A DNA stretch of 64,000 bases from NCBI RefSeq assembly GCF_014195505.1, contig NZ_JACIBV010000001.1, positions 7,564,001 through 7,628,000 on the forward strand. The letters are read 5' to 3'. The translations under genes were made by a program, and so were the position numbers. Source of the DNA: Nonomuraea dietziae (GTDB taxonomy: Bacteria; Actinomycetota; Actinomycetes; Streptosporangiales; Streptosporangiaceae). This document shows positions 55,893 through 63,799 of this stretch, one piece after another (the stretch's first letter is position 1; every line of letters starts with the position of its first letter). The notes beneath the pieces were generated by a model, which had not been told where the DNA came from, made no database searches, and saw only the letters and a program-made list of their open reading frames with translations.

Positions 55893-56705
55893 ATGTCACC
55901 TCCGGTCGCGATCGTCACCGATTCCACCGCTTACCTGCCTTCCGTCCCTCCCGGGGTGACCGTGGTGCCTTTGCAGGTGATCGTGGGTGGCCGGCCGTAC
56001 GACGAGGGCGTTTCTCCGGCGGTCGGAGAATGGACGCCGGTAACGACGTCCCGCCCCTCTCCCGCCCGCTTTTCTGACGTTTATGATTCCTTGTCTGGTA
56101 TTTCAGGAATTGTCGCTATTCATCTCTCGGGTGATTTGTCGGGCACGGCGGAGGCGGCCCGCCTCGCGGCCGAGACGGCCTCCGTCCCCGTCGAGGTGGT
56201 CGACAGCAGATCGATCGCCATGGGCCTCGGCTTCCCCGTCCTGGCGGCGGCACGGGCCGCCGCCTCGGGGTCATCGATGCACGAGGTGGCCTCGATCGCC
56301 AGGGCCGTCGCGGCTCGCACGCAGACCTACTTCTACGTCGACACCCTGGAGTACCTGCGCAAGGGCGGGCGCATCGGAGCCGCGGCGTCGCTGGTCGGCT
56401 CCGCGCTGCTGATCAAGCCGCTGCTCCACCTCGAGGGCGGGCGCATTGTGCCGCTGGAGAAGGTGCGGACGGCCACGCGCGCCCTGTCGCGCCTGGAGGA
56501 CCTCGCGGTGGCGGCGGCGGGCACGACGCCGGTGGAGGTGGCGGTCCAGCACCTGTCGGCGCAGAGCAGGGCGGAGGCGCTGGCCGAACGTCTCACCCGC
56601 AGACTGCCCGAGTTAGTACGGCTGAGCGTGGTCGAGGTGGGGGCGGTGATCGGCGTGCACGTGGGGCCTGGGGCGCTCGGCATCACAGTGTCGCCGACCG
56701 GCTGA
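55893..56705 (+). CDS. DegV family fatty-acid-binding protein
   Basis: 270 aa: MSPPVAIVTDSTAYLP at the start, IHLSGDLSGTAEAARLAA, VDSRSIAMGLGF, TLEYLRKGGRIGAAASLVGSALLIKPLLHLEGG and GPGALGI at the end. DegV/FakB proteins bind fatty acids and present them to a kinase. TACTCT lies 7 nt before the ATG. Codons 60-84 (56071-56145) are strikingly AT-rich in third positions, and a rare TTA codon occurs at 56613. Confidence 0.94.
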   Translation: MSPPVAIVTDSTAYLPSVPPGVTVVPLQVIVGGRPYDEGVSPAVGEWTPVTTSRPSPARFSDVYDSLSGISGIVAIHLSGDLSGTAEAARLAAETASVPVEVVDSRSIAMGLGFPVLAAARAAASGSSMHEVASIARAVAARTQTYFYVDTLEYLRKGGRIGAAASLVGSALLIKPLLHLEGGRIVPLEKVRTATRALSRLEDLAVAAAGTTPVEVAVQHLSAQSRAEALAERLTRRLPELVRLSVVEVGAVIGVHVGPGALGITVSPTG

Positions 56706-56793
56706 CACCGGTTGTCCCCAGGGCGTTCCGCCTGTCCACAGAACCCGATTCGGCGGCTGCGCCCCTTGAGGGGGCGGCCTACGGTCTCGGGCT

Positions 56794-58176
56794 GTGCGGA
56801 ACGCTGAGGAGAACGTGGAGCGCGCGGTGGCGGAGAGACGGCTGTGGCGCGCTGTGAGCTCCCCTCTCCGGCGTCCGGGCCCGCAGGGGTCCCCTGGGGA
56901 GCCATCCGGGGTGGAAGCGGACCCAGGCCTGCCTGGGGGCTCCGCACCGTCCAACCGCCCCGCTTCGGGCCGGTCGTCGTCATCGGGTCGACCTGACTTC
57001 CATGCGGGGGCGGCTTCGGGCGGTTCGCGGTCATCGGGTCGACCTGGCTTTGGCGCGGGGACGGCTTCGGATGGCTCGCTGTCATCGGGTCGACATGACA
57101 TTCGCGCGGAAACCGTTTCCGGGCGCTCGGCATCTTCGGATCGGGTGGTCTTCGACCCCGCGACGGCTTCGGATCACCTGTCGTCGTCGGGCCGTCCTGC
57201 GGTTGTCGCGGAGAACGTCTCGGGTTACTCCAGGTTCGACTCGGAGGCGATCTCTCTTCCGCACGGGGTCAGGTCGGCGTACGGCTCGTCGTGGTCGGAG
57301 GACGCCTCAGAATCGGCGCTGAGGCGGCCTCATGTGGACGTCTCCTCAGGCCACCCGTCGGGACGCTCGGAGCTCGGCGCGATGGCGATCTCCCGGGCGG
57401 CCGGTTCCGCCTCGGACAGCTTCCCCGGCCGCGCTGACTTCGGCTTTGAGCCGTCGCCCCACCGATCGCCTGCCGAGGACGTGCCGCACGACGGACCCTC
57501 CGGCCTTTCCCCGCCCATCCCCACATCCTTCGCCGCCTTTCGCGCCGCCGTCTCCTCCCAAGCGCCCAACCTGGACCCAGGACGCCCTGGCCTGCGCGTG
57601 CTGCTGGTGCTGGGTGTGGTGGCGGCCCTCGTCGGAGGCGTCTACGTCTGGCGCTCCAGCCCCACCCCGGAGCCTCTGGCCGCGCCCCGCCCGATCAGCG
57701 GCTCGGCGGCGCCGCCGACCGTCACGTCCGTCTCCACCCCCACCTCACCCGAGGTGATGGTGCACGTGGCGGGCAAGGTGCGCAGGCCGGGCGTCTACAC
57801 CCTCCCCGGGGGCTCCAGGGTCACCGACGCGGTGAAGGCCGCGGGTGGGGTGCGATCAGGCGCTCCCATGGGCTCCGTCAACCTCGCCAGACGCCTGGTC
57901 GACGGCGAACAGATCGTCGTCGGCACACCCGCCGCCCCCGGTGCCGCAGGTGGCGTCGAGGGTGGTGTGGTCGCCGCCGCTCCGGCCGTCCTCGACCTCA
58001 ACACCGCCACGCCTGAGCAGCTGGAGGAATTACCAGGGGTCGGCGAGGTGCTGGCGGCCCGCATCGCCGAGTTCCGCACCACGCACGGCGGCTTCCGAAG
58101 CGTCGAGCAGCTGCGCGAGGTCTCGGGAATCGGTGATCGCAAGTACGCCGAGCTGAAGGACAAGGTCCGAGTCTGA
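56794..58176 (+). CDS. comEA: competence protein ComEA with a repetitive N-terminal region
   Basis: 460-aa membrane-anchored DNA-binding protein of the DNA-uptake system. The C-terminal half is normal: transmembrane helix (residues ~268-287), SLBB domain (VMVHVAGKVRRPGVYTLPGGSRVTDAVKAAGG) and two helix-hairpin-helix motifs (LNTATPEQLEELPGVGEVLAARI, VSGIGDRKYAEL). The cytoplasmic first ~265 residues are low-complexity, with ~17-residue SSSGRPDFHAGAASGG-type repeats at residues ~50-135. GTG 56794; TACGGT lies 8 nt upstream. A TTA leucine codon occurs at 58030. Confidence 0.9.
   Translation: MRNAEENVERAVAERRLWRAVSSPLRRPGPQGSPGEPSGVEADPGLPGGSAPSNRPASGRSSSSGRPDFHAGAASGGSRSSGRPGFGAGTASDGSLSSGRHDIRAETVSGRSASSDRVVFDPATASDHLSSSGRPAVVAENVSGYSRFDSEAISLPHGVRSAYGSSWSEDASESALRRPHVDVSSGHPSGRSELGAMAISRAAGSASDSFPGRADFGFEPSPHRSPAEDVPHDGPSGLSPPIPTSFAAFRAAVSSQAPNLDPGRPGLRVLLVLGVVAALVGGVYVWRSSPTPEPLAAPRPISGSAAPPTVTSVSTPTSPEVMVHVAGKVRRPGVYTLPGGSRVTDAVKAAGGVRSGAPMGSVNLARRLVDGEQIVVGTPAAPGAAGGVEGGVVAAAPAVLDLNTATPEQLEELPGVGEVLAARIAEFRTTHGGFRSVEQLREVSGIGDRKYAELKDKVRV
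56960..57215. repeat. 48-51-bp in-frame minisatellite in comEA
   Basis: TCATCGGGTCGACCTG- and GCTTCGG-containing units recur about five times with decreasing identity, encoding SSGRPxFxAGxASxG. Confidence 0.85.
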
Positions 58177-59050
58177 CCGGCTTGCTTGGGAGCGAAGTGC
58201 TTGCCTGCGAACGAAGTGCCACCCCGTCCCCCCACCCGACATCCCAGCCCCTCTCCGAAGTCCGGCCGGGCGCGTCCCCCAGACCGCTGGGGCGCTCGCA
58301 TCCGCGAACCGTCCTCAGCGGGACACCTCCGTCCGTCGTCCTGGTCCGAGCGGGTGTGATGGCCGGTCCGCCAGGAGGCCCGTTGCTCTGCGCAGCCCGC
58401 GGCCAGGCCGTTTCGTCTGCGGTCCTGGCCCGATTGGGCGTGCCGGAGGACCCGGATGGAGGCCTGGGCGGATTGGGCGTGCCGGAGGACCCGGATGGAG
58501 GCCTGGGCGGATTGGGCGTGCCGGAGGACCCGGATGGAGGCCTGGCCCGATTGGGCGTGCCGGAGGACCCGGATGGAGGCCTGGGCGGATTGGGCGTGCC
58601 GGAGGACCCGGATGGAGGCCTGGGCGGATTGGGCGTGGCAGAGGGGCCGGGTGGAAGCCTGGGTCAATTGCGGGCGCCGGAGGGGCCACCAGGTGGCTGC
58701 GCAGCCCGCGGCCAGGCCGTCTCGTTTGCGGTCCTGGTCCGATTGAGCGTGGGGGAGGGGCCGGGTGGAGGTCTGGTTCGATTGCGGGCGCCGGAGGGGC
58801 CGCCGGGTGGCGCGTTTCCGGACACCGCCTGCGGCCGGGTCGTCTCGTCTGTGGTCCAGGTTCGAGTGGGCGTGGCGGAGGGGCCGGGTGGAGGCCTGGG
58901 TCGATGGGGTGCACCGGAGGGGCCGGGTGGAGGTCTGTTGTCGCGCAGCTTCACCGACCGGGTCCTTTCGTCCTCTGCCGGGGGTCGGTGGGGTGGGTTC
59001 GCCGGGTCGACGGGTGGCTTGTGGTCGCAAGACGTTACTGGCGGGTCGCG
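58177..59050. other. repeat-filled gap between comEA and comEC
   Basis: In most actinobacteria comEC closely follows comEA; here ~870 bp intervene, mostly a 39-bp repeat array. The repeat, being a multiple of 3 and stop-free, creates long open frames on both strands, but no gene is supported. The region immediately before 59051 could encode extra ComEC N-terminal residues (frame open from 58904). Confidence 0.6.
58432..58940. repeat. 39-bp minisatellite between comEA and comEC
   Basis: Five almost identical units start at 58432, 58471, 58510, 58549 and 58588 (each GATTGGGCGTGCCGGAGGAC plus 19 nt), then about five diverged units. A longer ~307-bp repeat is also seen: CGCAGCCCGCGGCCAGGCCG occurs at 58391 and 58698. 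Confidence 0.95.
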
Positions 59051-61915
59051 TTGACCAAGGCGCATAGAGAGGAGGCGGGCCGAGGCCCGGGCGCGCCCGC
59101 ATCGCCGGGTGATGCAGAGGACCGGTGGTCGGCGTACACGCTGGTCCTGGTGCTGCCGGCCCTCGCGTCATGGGCCACAGCGCTCGTCCTTCTCGGCTGC
59201 TCTGCCCCGATCGGCGCTGCGTGCGCGGCGGTGTCGGCACTTGGCGCGGCCGGGGTTCCTTTCGCGGCGCGTCATCGTCGTGCCGGTCGGTTCGGACGGA
59301 CATCGGTGCCTGTGGGAGCGAAGCTCCCACTCGTCGTCTTCCGCAAGCAGACACCAGGCCCGTCGCGCGAGGCGATCCGGCCCTTGGCACCGTCCGGCGA
59401 GACGTTGGGGTGTGCGGCATCGTCTGGTGGGGCGATCGGGCGCGGGGCGCTGTTCGGAGGGGCGGTCCGGTGCGGGGGGCTGGCCGGCGAGACGTTCGGG
59501 TGTGCGGCACCGCCCGGCGAGACGTGGTGTGCGGCACCGCCCGGCGAGACGTTCGGGTGTGCGGCACCGCCCGGCGAGACGTTCGGGTGTGCGGCGTCGT
59601 CTGGTGGGGTGATCGCTCGCGGGGCGCTGTTCGGCGGGGCGGTCCGGTGCGGGGGGCTGGCCGGCGGGGCGATCCGGCGTGGGGAAGCGGCCGGTGAGGT
59701 GGACGGGCCGGCTGGCTCGCGTTCGTCCGTCCGGAGAGCCGGTGTGTGGGTGAATGTCGCCGTCGCGGTGCTCGGGTGCATGGCGGCCACCTCGGCCGGT
59801 GTCGCCTTCCGCGTGCACGCCGTCACCACGGGCCCCGTCGCCGAGCTGGCCGCCAGAGGGGCGGTCGTGCACGCGGAGATCGTCCTCACGGGCGACCCCA
59901 AGGTACGGCAGGCCCAGGCGGCCTTCAGGGGCGAGAGCGTGGTCGTCGAGGCCACGTTGGAGTCGCTGGACACCCCCACGGGACGGCTCGCCGTACACAC
60001 CCCTGTCGTGGTCTTCGGATCGGGCAGCAGGTGGCGTCCGCTCCTGCCCAGCCAGCGCCTGCGAGTGGCGGGGAGGCTGGGCGGCGCGGAGCCCGGCGAG
60101 CTGGTCGGCGCCGTGCTGCTCGTGCGCGGCCCGCCGACGGTGCTGTCGGAGCCGTCAGGGCTGCAGAGCATGGCGGGCCTGCTGCGGGCCGGGCTGCGCG
60201 CGGCGACGGACGGGTTGCCTCCCGACCAGCGTGGGCTGCTGCCGGGGCTCGTGGTGGGCGACGTCTCCCGCATGGATCCCGAGGTCAGCGCCGACTTCAA
60301 GGAGGCGGGACTCAGCCACCTGACGGCCGTCAGCGGGGCCAACCTCGCGATCGTGGCCGGGGCGGTGGTGGCGCTGTCGCGATTGGCCGGGCTGCCGCTT
60401 GCCGTACGGGCCGGGTTGGCGGCGCTCGCCATGCTGGCCTTCGCGGTGGTGGCGCGGCCGTCGCCGAGTGTGCTGCGGGCCCTTCTCATGGGGCTGGTCG
60501 GGGCGATCGCGCTGGGCACGGGGCGTCCGAGGGACGGGGTCGCGGCGCTGTCGGCGACGGTGCTGCTGCTCATGCTGTTCGATCCGGGGCTGGCCCGCGA
60601 GTACGGCTTCGCGCTGTCGGTCTGCGCCACCGGCGGCATCCTGCTGCTGGCGCCTGGCTGGCGCGACAGGATGGCGGTCAGGATGCCGAGATGGGCCGCG
60701 GAGGCGATAGCCGTACCGGCTGCCGCGCAGGCGGCGGTGACGCCTGTGCTCGTGCTCATGGCGGGACAGCTGCAACTGGTCGCGGTGCCCGCGAACCTGC
60801 TGGCTGGGCCCGCCGTCGCTCCGGCCACGGTGCTCGGGTGCGCGGCAGCGCTGGTGGCGCCGTTGTCCATGGAGGTGGCCAGGCTCCTCGTGCTGCCCGC
60901 GGGCTACGCGGTCGGCTGGATCATCACCGTGGCCGAGCACGCCGCCCGCGTGCCGCTGGCCGGGCTCCCCTGGCCCGGAGGGCTCACCGGGCTGCTCCTG
61001 CTCGCGGCGGCCGTCGCGGTGGCGGTGCCGCTGCTGCGCCGCGCGGGCGCCCGCATGATCGTCCTGACCGTCGGTACGGCAGGCCTCGCGGCCGTCCTGG
61101 TCGCAGGGCCCGTGATCGCCCCCTGGCCTCCCGCGCGCTGGCTCCTCGTCGCATGCGATGTGGGGCAGGGCGACGCCCTCGCGATCGCGGCGGGCCCTGG
61201 GCGGGCGGTCGTCGTGGACACCGGGCCCGATCCCACGCTGGCCGACCGTTGCCTGCGCGACCTCGGCGTCCACGAGGTCCCGCTCGTCATCCTCACCCAC
61301 CCGCACCGCGATCACGTGGGCGGGCTGGACGGGATCTTCCGATCAGGGCGCCGCGTCGGCGCGGTGATCGTCAGCCCGGGGAGGGCTCCTGCGCACGAGT
61401 CCGCCCGCATCTCGGCCGCGCTGGGCCGGAAGGGGATCGCCGAGTGGGTGGCGTCCCCTGGCGCGCGCTGGCGCTTCGGCCCGTCCGAACTGATCGTGGT
61501 GGGGCCCGCGGCCGGTGCCGTGCCGGGCGGGTCAGGGGAGGGAAGCGTGATCAACAACGAGAGCGTGGTCATGCTGGTGCGCTGGGCGGCGGGCTCGATC
61601 CTGCTCAGCGGCGATGTCGAGACGGAGGCGCAGGCCGAGCTCCTCCGTGCGGGGCTGCCTCCCGCCGATCTGCTGAAGGTTCCCCATCACGGCTCGGCTC
61701 GGCAGGACGCGCGCTTCCTGGCGGCGACGGGAGCGAGGGCGGCGTTGATCAGCGTGGGGGCGGACAACGGATACGGGCATCCCGCGCCGCCGACGCTGGG
61801 GATGCTGCACCGGCTGGGGATGCGCGTCTACCGCACGGACCAGTCGGGCGCGCTGGCGGTGATCGACCAGTCGGGACGGCTGGCGGTGGTCTCGAGGGGA
61901 CGGTCCGACGAGTGA
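59051..61915 (+). CDS. comEC: ComEC/Rec2 DNA-uptake channel protein with a repeat insert
   Basis: About 954 aa. Order: membrane helices; a Cys/Gly/Ala repeat insert (residues ~110-210, GETFGCAAPP units); DUF4131-like region (VVVEATLESLDTPTGRL); competence domain with ~9 helices (GLVVGDVSRMDPEVSADFKEAGLSHLTAVSGANLAIV); C-terminal metallo-β-lactamase domain (VACDVGQGDALAI, LTHPHRDHVGGL, KVPHHGSARQDARF). It carries ssDNA across the membrane. Start uncertain: TTG 59051 is the best local choice, and the frame stays open back to 58904. Partner of ComEA. Confidence 0.88.
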   Translation: MTKAHREEAGRGPGAPASPGDAEDRWSAYTLVLVLPALASWATALVLLGCSAPIGAACAAVSALGAAGVPFAARHRRAGRFGRTSVPVGAKLPLVVFRKQTPGPSREAIRPLAPSGETLGCAASSGGAIGRGALFGGAVRCGGLAGETFGCAAPPGETWCAAPPGETFGCAAPPGETFGCAASSGGVIARGALFGGAVRCGGLAGGAIRRGEAAGEVDGPAGSRSSVRRAGVWVNVAVAVLGCMAATSAGVAFRVHAVTTGPVAELAARGAVVHAEIVLTGDPKVRQAQAAFRGESVVVEATLESLDTPTGRLAVHTPVVVFGSGSRWRPLLPSQRLRVAGRLGGAEPGELVGAVLLVRGPPTVLSEPSGLQSMAGLLRAGLRAATDGLPPDQRGLLPGLVVGDVSRMDPEVSADFKEAGLSHLTAVSGANLAIVAGAVVALSRLAGLPLAVRAGLAALAMLAFAVVARPSPSVLRALLMGLVGAIALGTGRPRDGVAALSATVLLLMLFDPGLAREYGFALSVCATGGILLLAPGWRDRMAVRMPRWAAEAIAVPAAAQAAVTPVLVLMAGQLQLVAVPANLLAGPAVAPATVLGCAAALVAPLSMEVARLLVLPAGYAVGWIITVAEHAARVPLAGLPWPGGLTGLLLLAAAVAVAVPLLRRAGARMIVLTVGTAGLAAVLVAGPVIAPWPPARWLLVACDVGQGDALAIAAGPGRAVVVDTGPDPTLADRCLRDLGVHEVPLVILTHPHRDHVGGLDGIFRSGRRVGAVIVSPGRAPAHESARISAALGRKGIAEWVASPGARWRFGPSELIVVGPAAGAVPGGSGEGSVINNESVVMLVRWAAGSILLSGDVETEAQAELLRAGLPPADLLKVPHHGSARQDARFLAATGARAALISVGADNGYGHPAPPTLGMLHRLGMRVYRTDQSGALAVIDQSGRLAVVSRGRSDE
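59430..59690. repeat. 30-bp in-frame minisatellite in comEC
   Basis: GGCGAGACGTTCGGGTGTGC plus GGCACCGCCC repeats (59485-59590, one copy shortened), flanked by a duplicated block (GGGGCGCTGTTCGG...GGGGGGCTGGCCGGCG at ~59445 and ~59625). Confidence 0.9.
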
Positions 61916-62118
61916 GCCTCGCTCCCTGCCTGGTTCGGGCGTTCGGACACCAGGTCGGCCGGACGGTGGGGCGTCGAAAGACCAGCCTGCGCAGAGGCGG
62001 GGGGATGCGGAGGGATGGCTGAGCGAGTGTGCGACGGGCGAGGACCGCTTGAGAGGCGGGCAGTCGCGCGGTGGGCTGCGGCCGCCTTCGTGCAGGAGCC
62101 GGAGGTCGGCTCACTGGC
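61916..62118. other. gap after comEC
   Basis: 203 bp between convergent genes. I see no gene and no clear hairpin. In many actinobacteria comEC is followed by holA; here it is followed by unrelated genes. Confidence 0.5.
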
Positions 62119-62772
62119 TCAGGCGGGTGGCTGCTCCGATGACAACCTGGTCCAGGTTTCGTGGAGGTGGGTCCAGCGCAGGCCGTGGGGGGCGGTGGCG
62201 TCCCTGACGAGGACCACTGTGGCCCGCCGGACGCTGGGATTCTGGCCTCCGTGGTGTTCCTCGTAGGTGGCGACGACGAACGACTCCGCCGAAGCGACGA
62301 CCTTCACGTCGCGGATGGCGATCGCGAGGGTGGGGACGGCGCCGTACGCGGTCTCGATCACGGCCAGCACGCTCGGCAACGGCAGCGCTTCGCCGTCCGG
62401 GGTGATGAGGGTGAAGGCGGGCGTGTGCGCGTCGGCGAAGGTGGGGAGGTCGGAGCGGGCGCCGCGTCCGGTGAGCCAGTCTTCGATGACCCGGTGATGC
62501 CGGACGATCTCCGCCCGGCAGGCGTCCGCGTCATCGTCGGCGAGCGCGAGGTCGGGTGGGGACTCCGGCGGCGTGGACACCGGGGTGGGGTGGGACGCGG
62601 GGGCGGAGGTCGGCGCGTGGTTCGGTGTGGAGGCGGGTGTCGGTGGGGAGGCGGGGGCGCGATTGGGTGTGGGTCCGGGTGTGGGGTCGGGCGTGGTGGC
62701 GGAGGTCGGCGTGGAGGCGGGGGTGGGGCTGGGTGTGTATCGGGGTGTGGGGTCCGGCGTGGGGGTGGTCAT
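62119..62772 (-). CDS. NTF2-like (SgcJ/EcaC-type) protein with a Thr-Pro repeat N terminus
   Basis: 217 aa. The C-terminal ~130 residues (ADACRAEIVRHHRVIEDWLTGRGARSDLPTFADAHTPAFTLITPDGEALP...RRATVVLVRDATAPHGLRWTHLHETW) look like a DUF4440/SnoaL-like fold. The first ~75 residues are TPDPTP/PTPAST repeats. Without a signal peptide the Thr-Pro stretch is probably just a disordered tail. Its ATG overlaps the NmrA-type gene stop (ATGA). Confidence 0.75.
   Translation of the reverse strand: MTTPTPDPTPRYTPSPTPASTPTSATTPDPTPGPTPNRAPASPPTPASTPNHAPTSAPASHPTPVSTPPESPPDLALADDDADACRAEIVRHHRVIEDWLTGRGARSDLPTFADAHTPAFTLITPDGEALPLPSVLAVIETAYGAVPTLAIAIRDVKVVASAESFVVATYEEHHGGQNPSVRRATVVLVRDATAPHGLRWTHLHETWTRLSSEQPPA
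62575..62770. repeat. in-frame Thr-Pro-coding repeat
   Basis: GGTGTGGGGTCGGGCGTGG-like units of 12-24 bp on the + strand encode TPxPTP repeats on the minus strand. Confidence 0.8.
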
Positions 62773-63728
62773 CGGGCGAGCTCCGTCCAGGGCTGGGCGG
62801 CGATCCATGCGCTGAGGGGGGTCAGGCTGATCGCGAGGGCCTTCTCGAGGGCGGCCGGGTCGAGGTCGTACAGGTCGTGGCCGTGCTCGGCGATCCAGCG
62901 GTACGTCGAGACGACCTCCCCGGCGGTGGTGGCGCCGAGGGCGTGGGTCAGGCCTGCCTCGAACTCGTCGAGGTCCTGGGCGACGTACCGGATCGGGCGG
63001 CCGAGGGTGACGGAGAAGGCGGCGGCGAGCTCGGAGCCCGTCACCACCTCGGCCCCGCCCAGATCGAGCGCGAGTCCTTCAGGCGTGAGCGCGCCGACGA
63101 GGCCGTCCGGCGAGAGCGGCGCCGCGACGGCGGCCGTGGTGGGAGGGGCCACGGCGAGGTCGGCGGTGGACCTGGTGAGGGCGGCGATGGTGGCTGTGGC
63201 GAGATCGGCGTGGCTGAGCCAGGACACCGGCAGGTCGGCAGGCAGCGGATACCGCAGCACCCCCTCGTGCGCCAGCGGCCCCGCCACCCAGGGCGCGCAC
63301 AGGTTGTCGAGATAGACGGGCGGCCTGACCACCACGGTCTCCACCCCGCTCTCCACCAGGACCGACGTCGCGAAGCGGCGCGTTTCGAAGGCGGCCACCG
63401 AGGTCGGGACCGACGGCATGCGGTTGGCGGTGTTGTAGACCAGGCGCCGCACCCCCACCGCGACCGCCGCCTCGGCGATGTTGCGGATGTAGGTCTCGAC
63501 GACGGAGGGTTCGAAGACCATGGGCAGCACGACGCACGCGTGCGTCACCCCGTCGAAGGCGGCCCGCACCGCGGAGGCGTCGGCCAGGTCCCCGGTGACC
63601 GGGGTGACGCCGGGCGGAAGTCCCGCGCCCGAGCGGGTGAGGCCGCGCACCGTGTGTCCCGAATCGACCAGGCGCCTGGCCACGGCGCCGCCCTGTGCGC
63701 CGGTGGCGCCGATGACGAGGATGTTCAT
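62769..63728 (-). CDS. NmrA-family NAD(P)-binding protein
   Basis: 319-aa atypical SDR: MNILVIGATGAQGGAVARRLVDSGHTVRGLTR is the GxxGxxG Rossmann start, but the SDR active-site Tyr-xxx-Lys is not evident, as in NmrA-type redox sensors and quinone/isoflavone-reductase-like enzymes. ATG 63728 begins the fold. Divergent from an AraC-type regulator only 71 bp away, which probably controls it and the co-directional NTF2-like gene. Confidence 0.9.
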   Translation of the reverse strand: MNILVIGATGAQGGAVARRLVDSGHTVRGLTRSGAGLPPGVTPVTGDLADASAVRAAFDGVTHACVVLPMVFEPSVVETYIRNIAEAAVAVGVRRLVYNTANRMPSVPTSVAAFETRRFATSVLVESGVETVVVRPPVYLDNLCAPWVAGPLAHEGVLRYPLPADLPVSWLSHADLATATIAALTRSTADLAVAPPTTAAVAAPLSPDGLVGALTPEGLALDLGGAEVVTGSELAAAFSVTLGRPIRYVAQDLDEFEAGLTHALGATTAGEVVSTYRWIAEHGHDLYDLDPAALEKALAISLTPLSAWIAAQPWTELAR

Positions 63729-63799
63729 GGCAACCGAGCCTGCCCCACCCACCGGCTACGATCCATAAAGCCGAGTCTTCTGAAGTTTAAGGATCGTCC

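Noticed and set aside
58432..58626. Possible CRISPR array (39-bp direct repeats)
   Set aside because: The units abut with no unique spacers, and no cas genes are present.
58182..59054. 290-codon + strand frame made of VPEDPDGGLGGLG repeats
   Set aside because: No ribosome site of note, no conserved flank, and an equally good repetitive frame on the other strand. Treated as a repeat array rather than a gene.
57795..59567. 590-codon minus-strand frame across the comEA end, repeat array and comEC start
   Set aside because: It exists because the 39-bp repeat is stop-free in several frames; the product is Arg/Pro/Thr-rich with no domain and it covers conserved parts of comEA and comEC.
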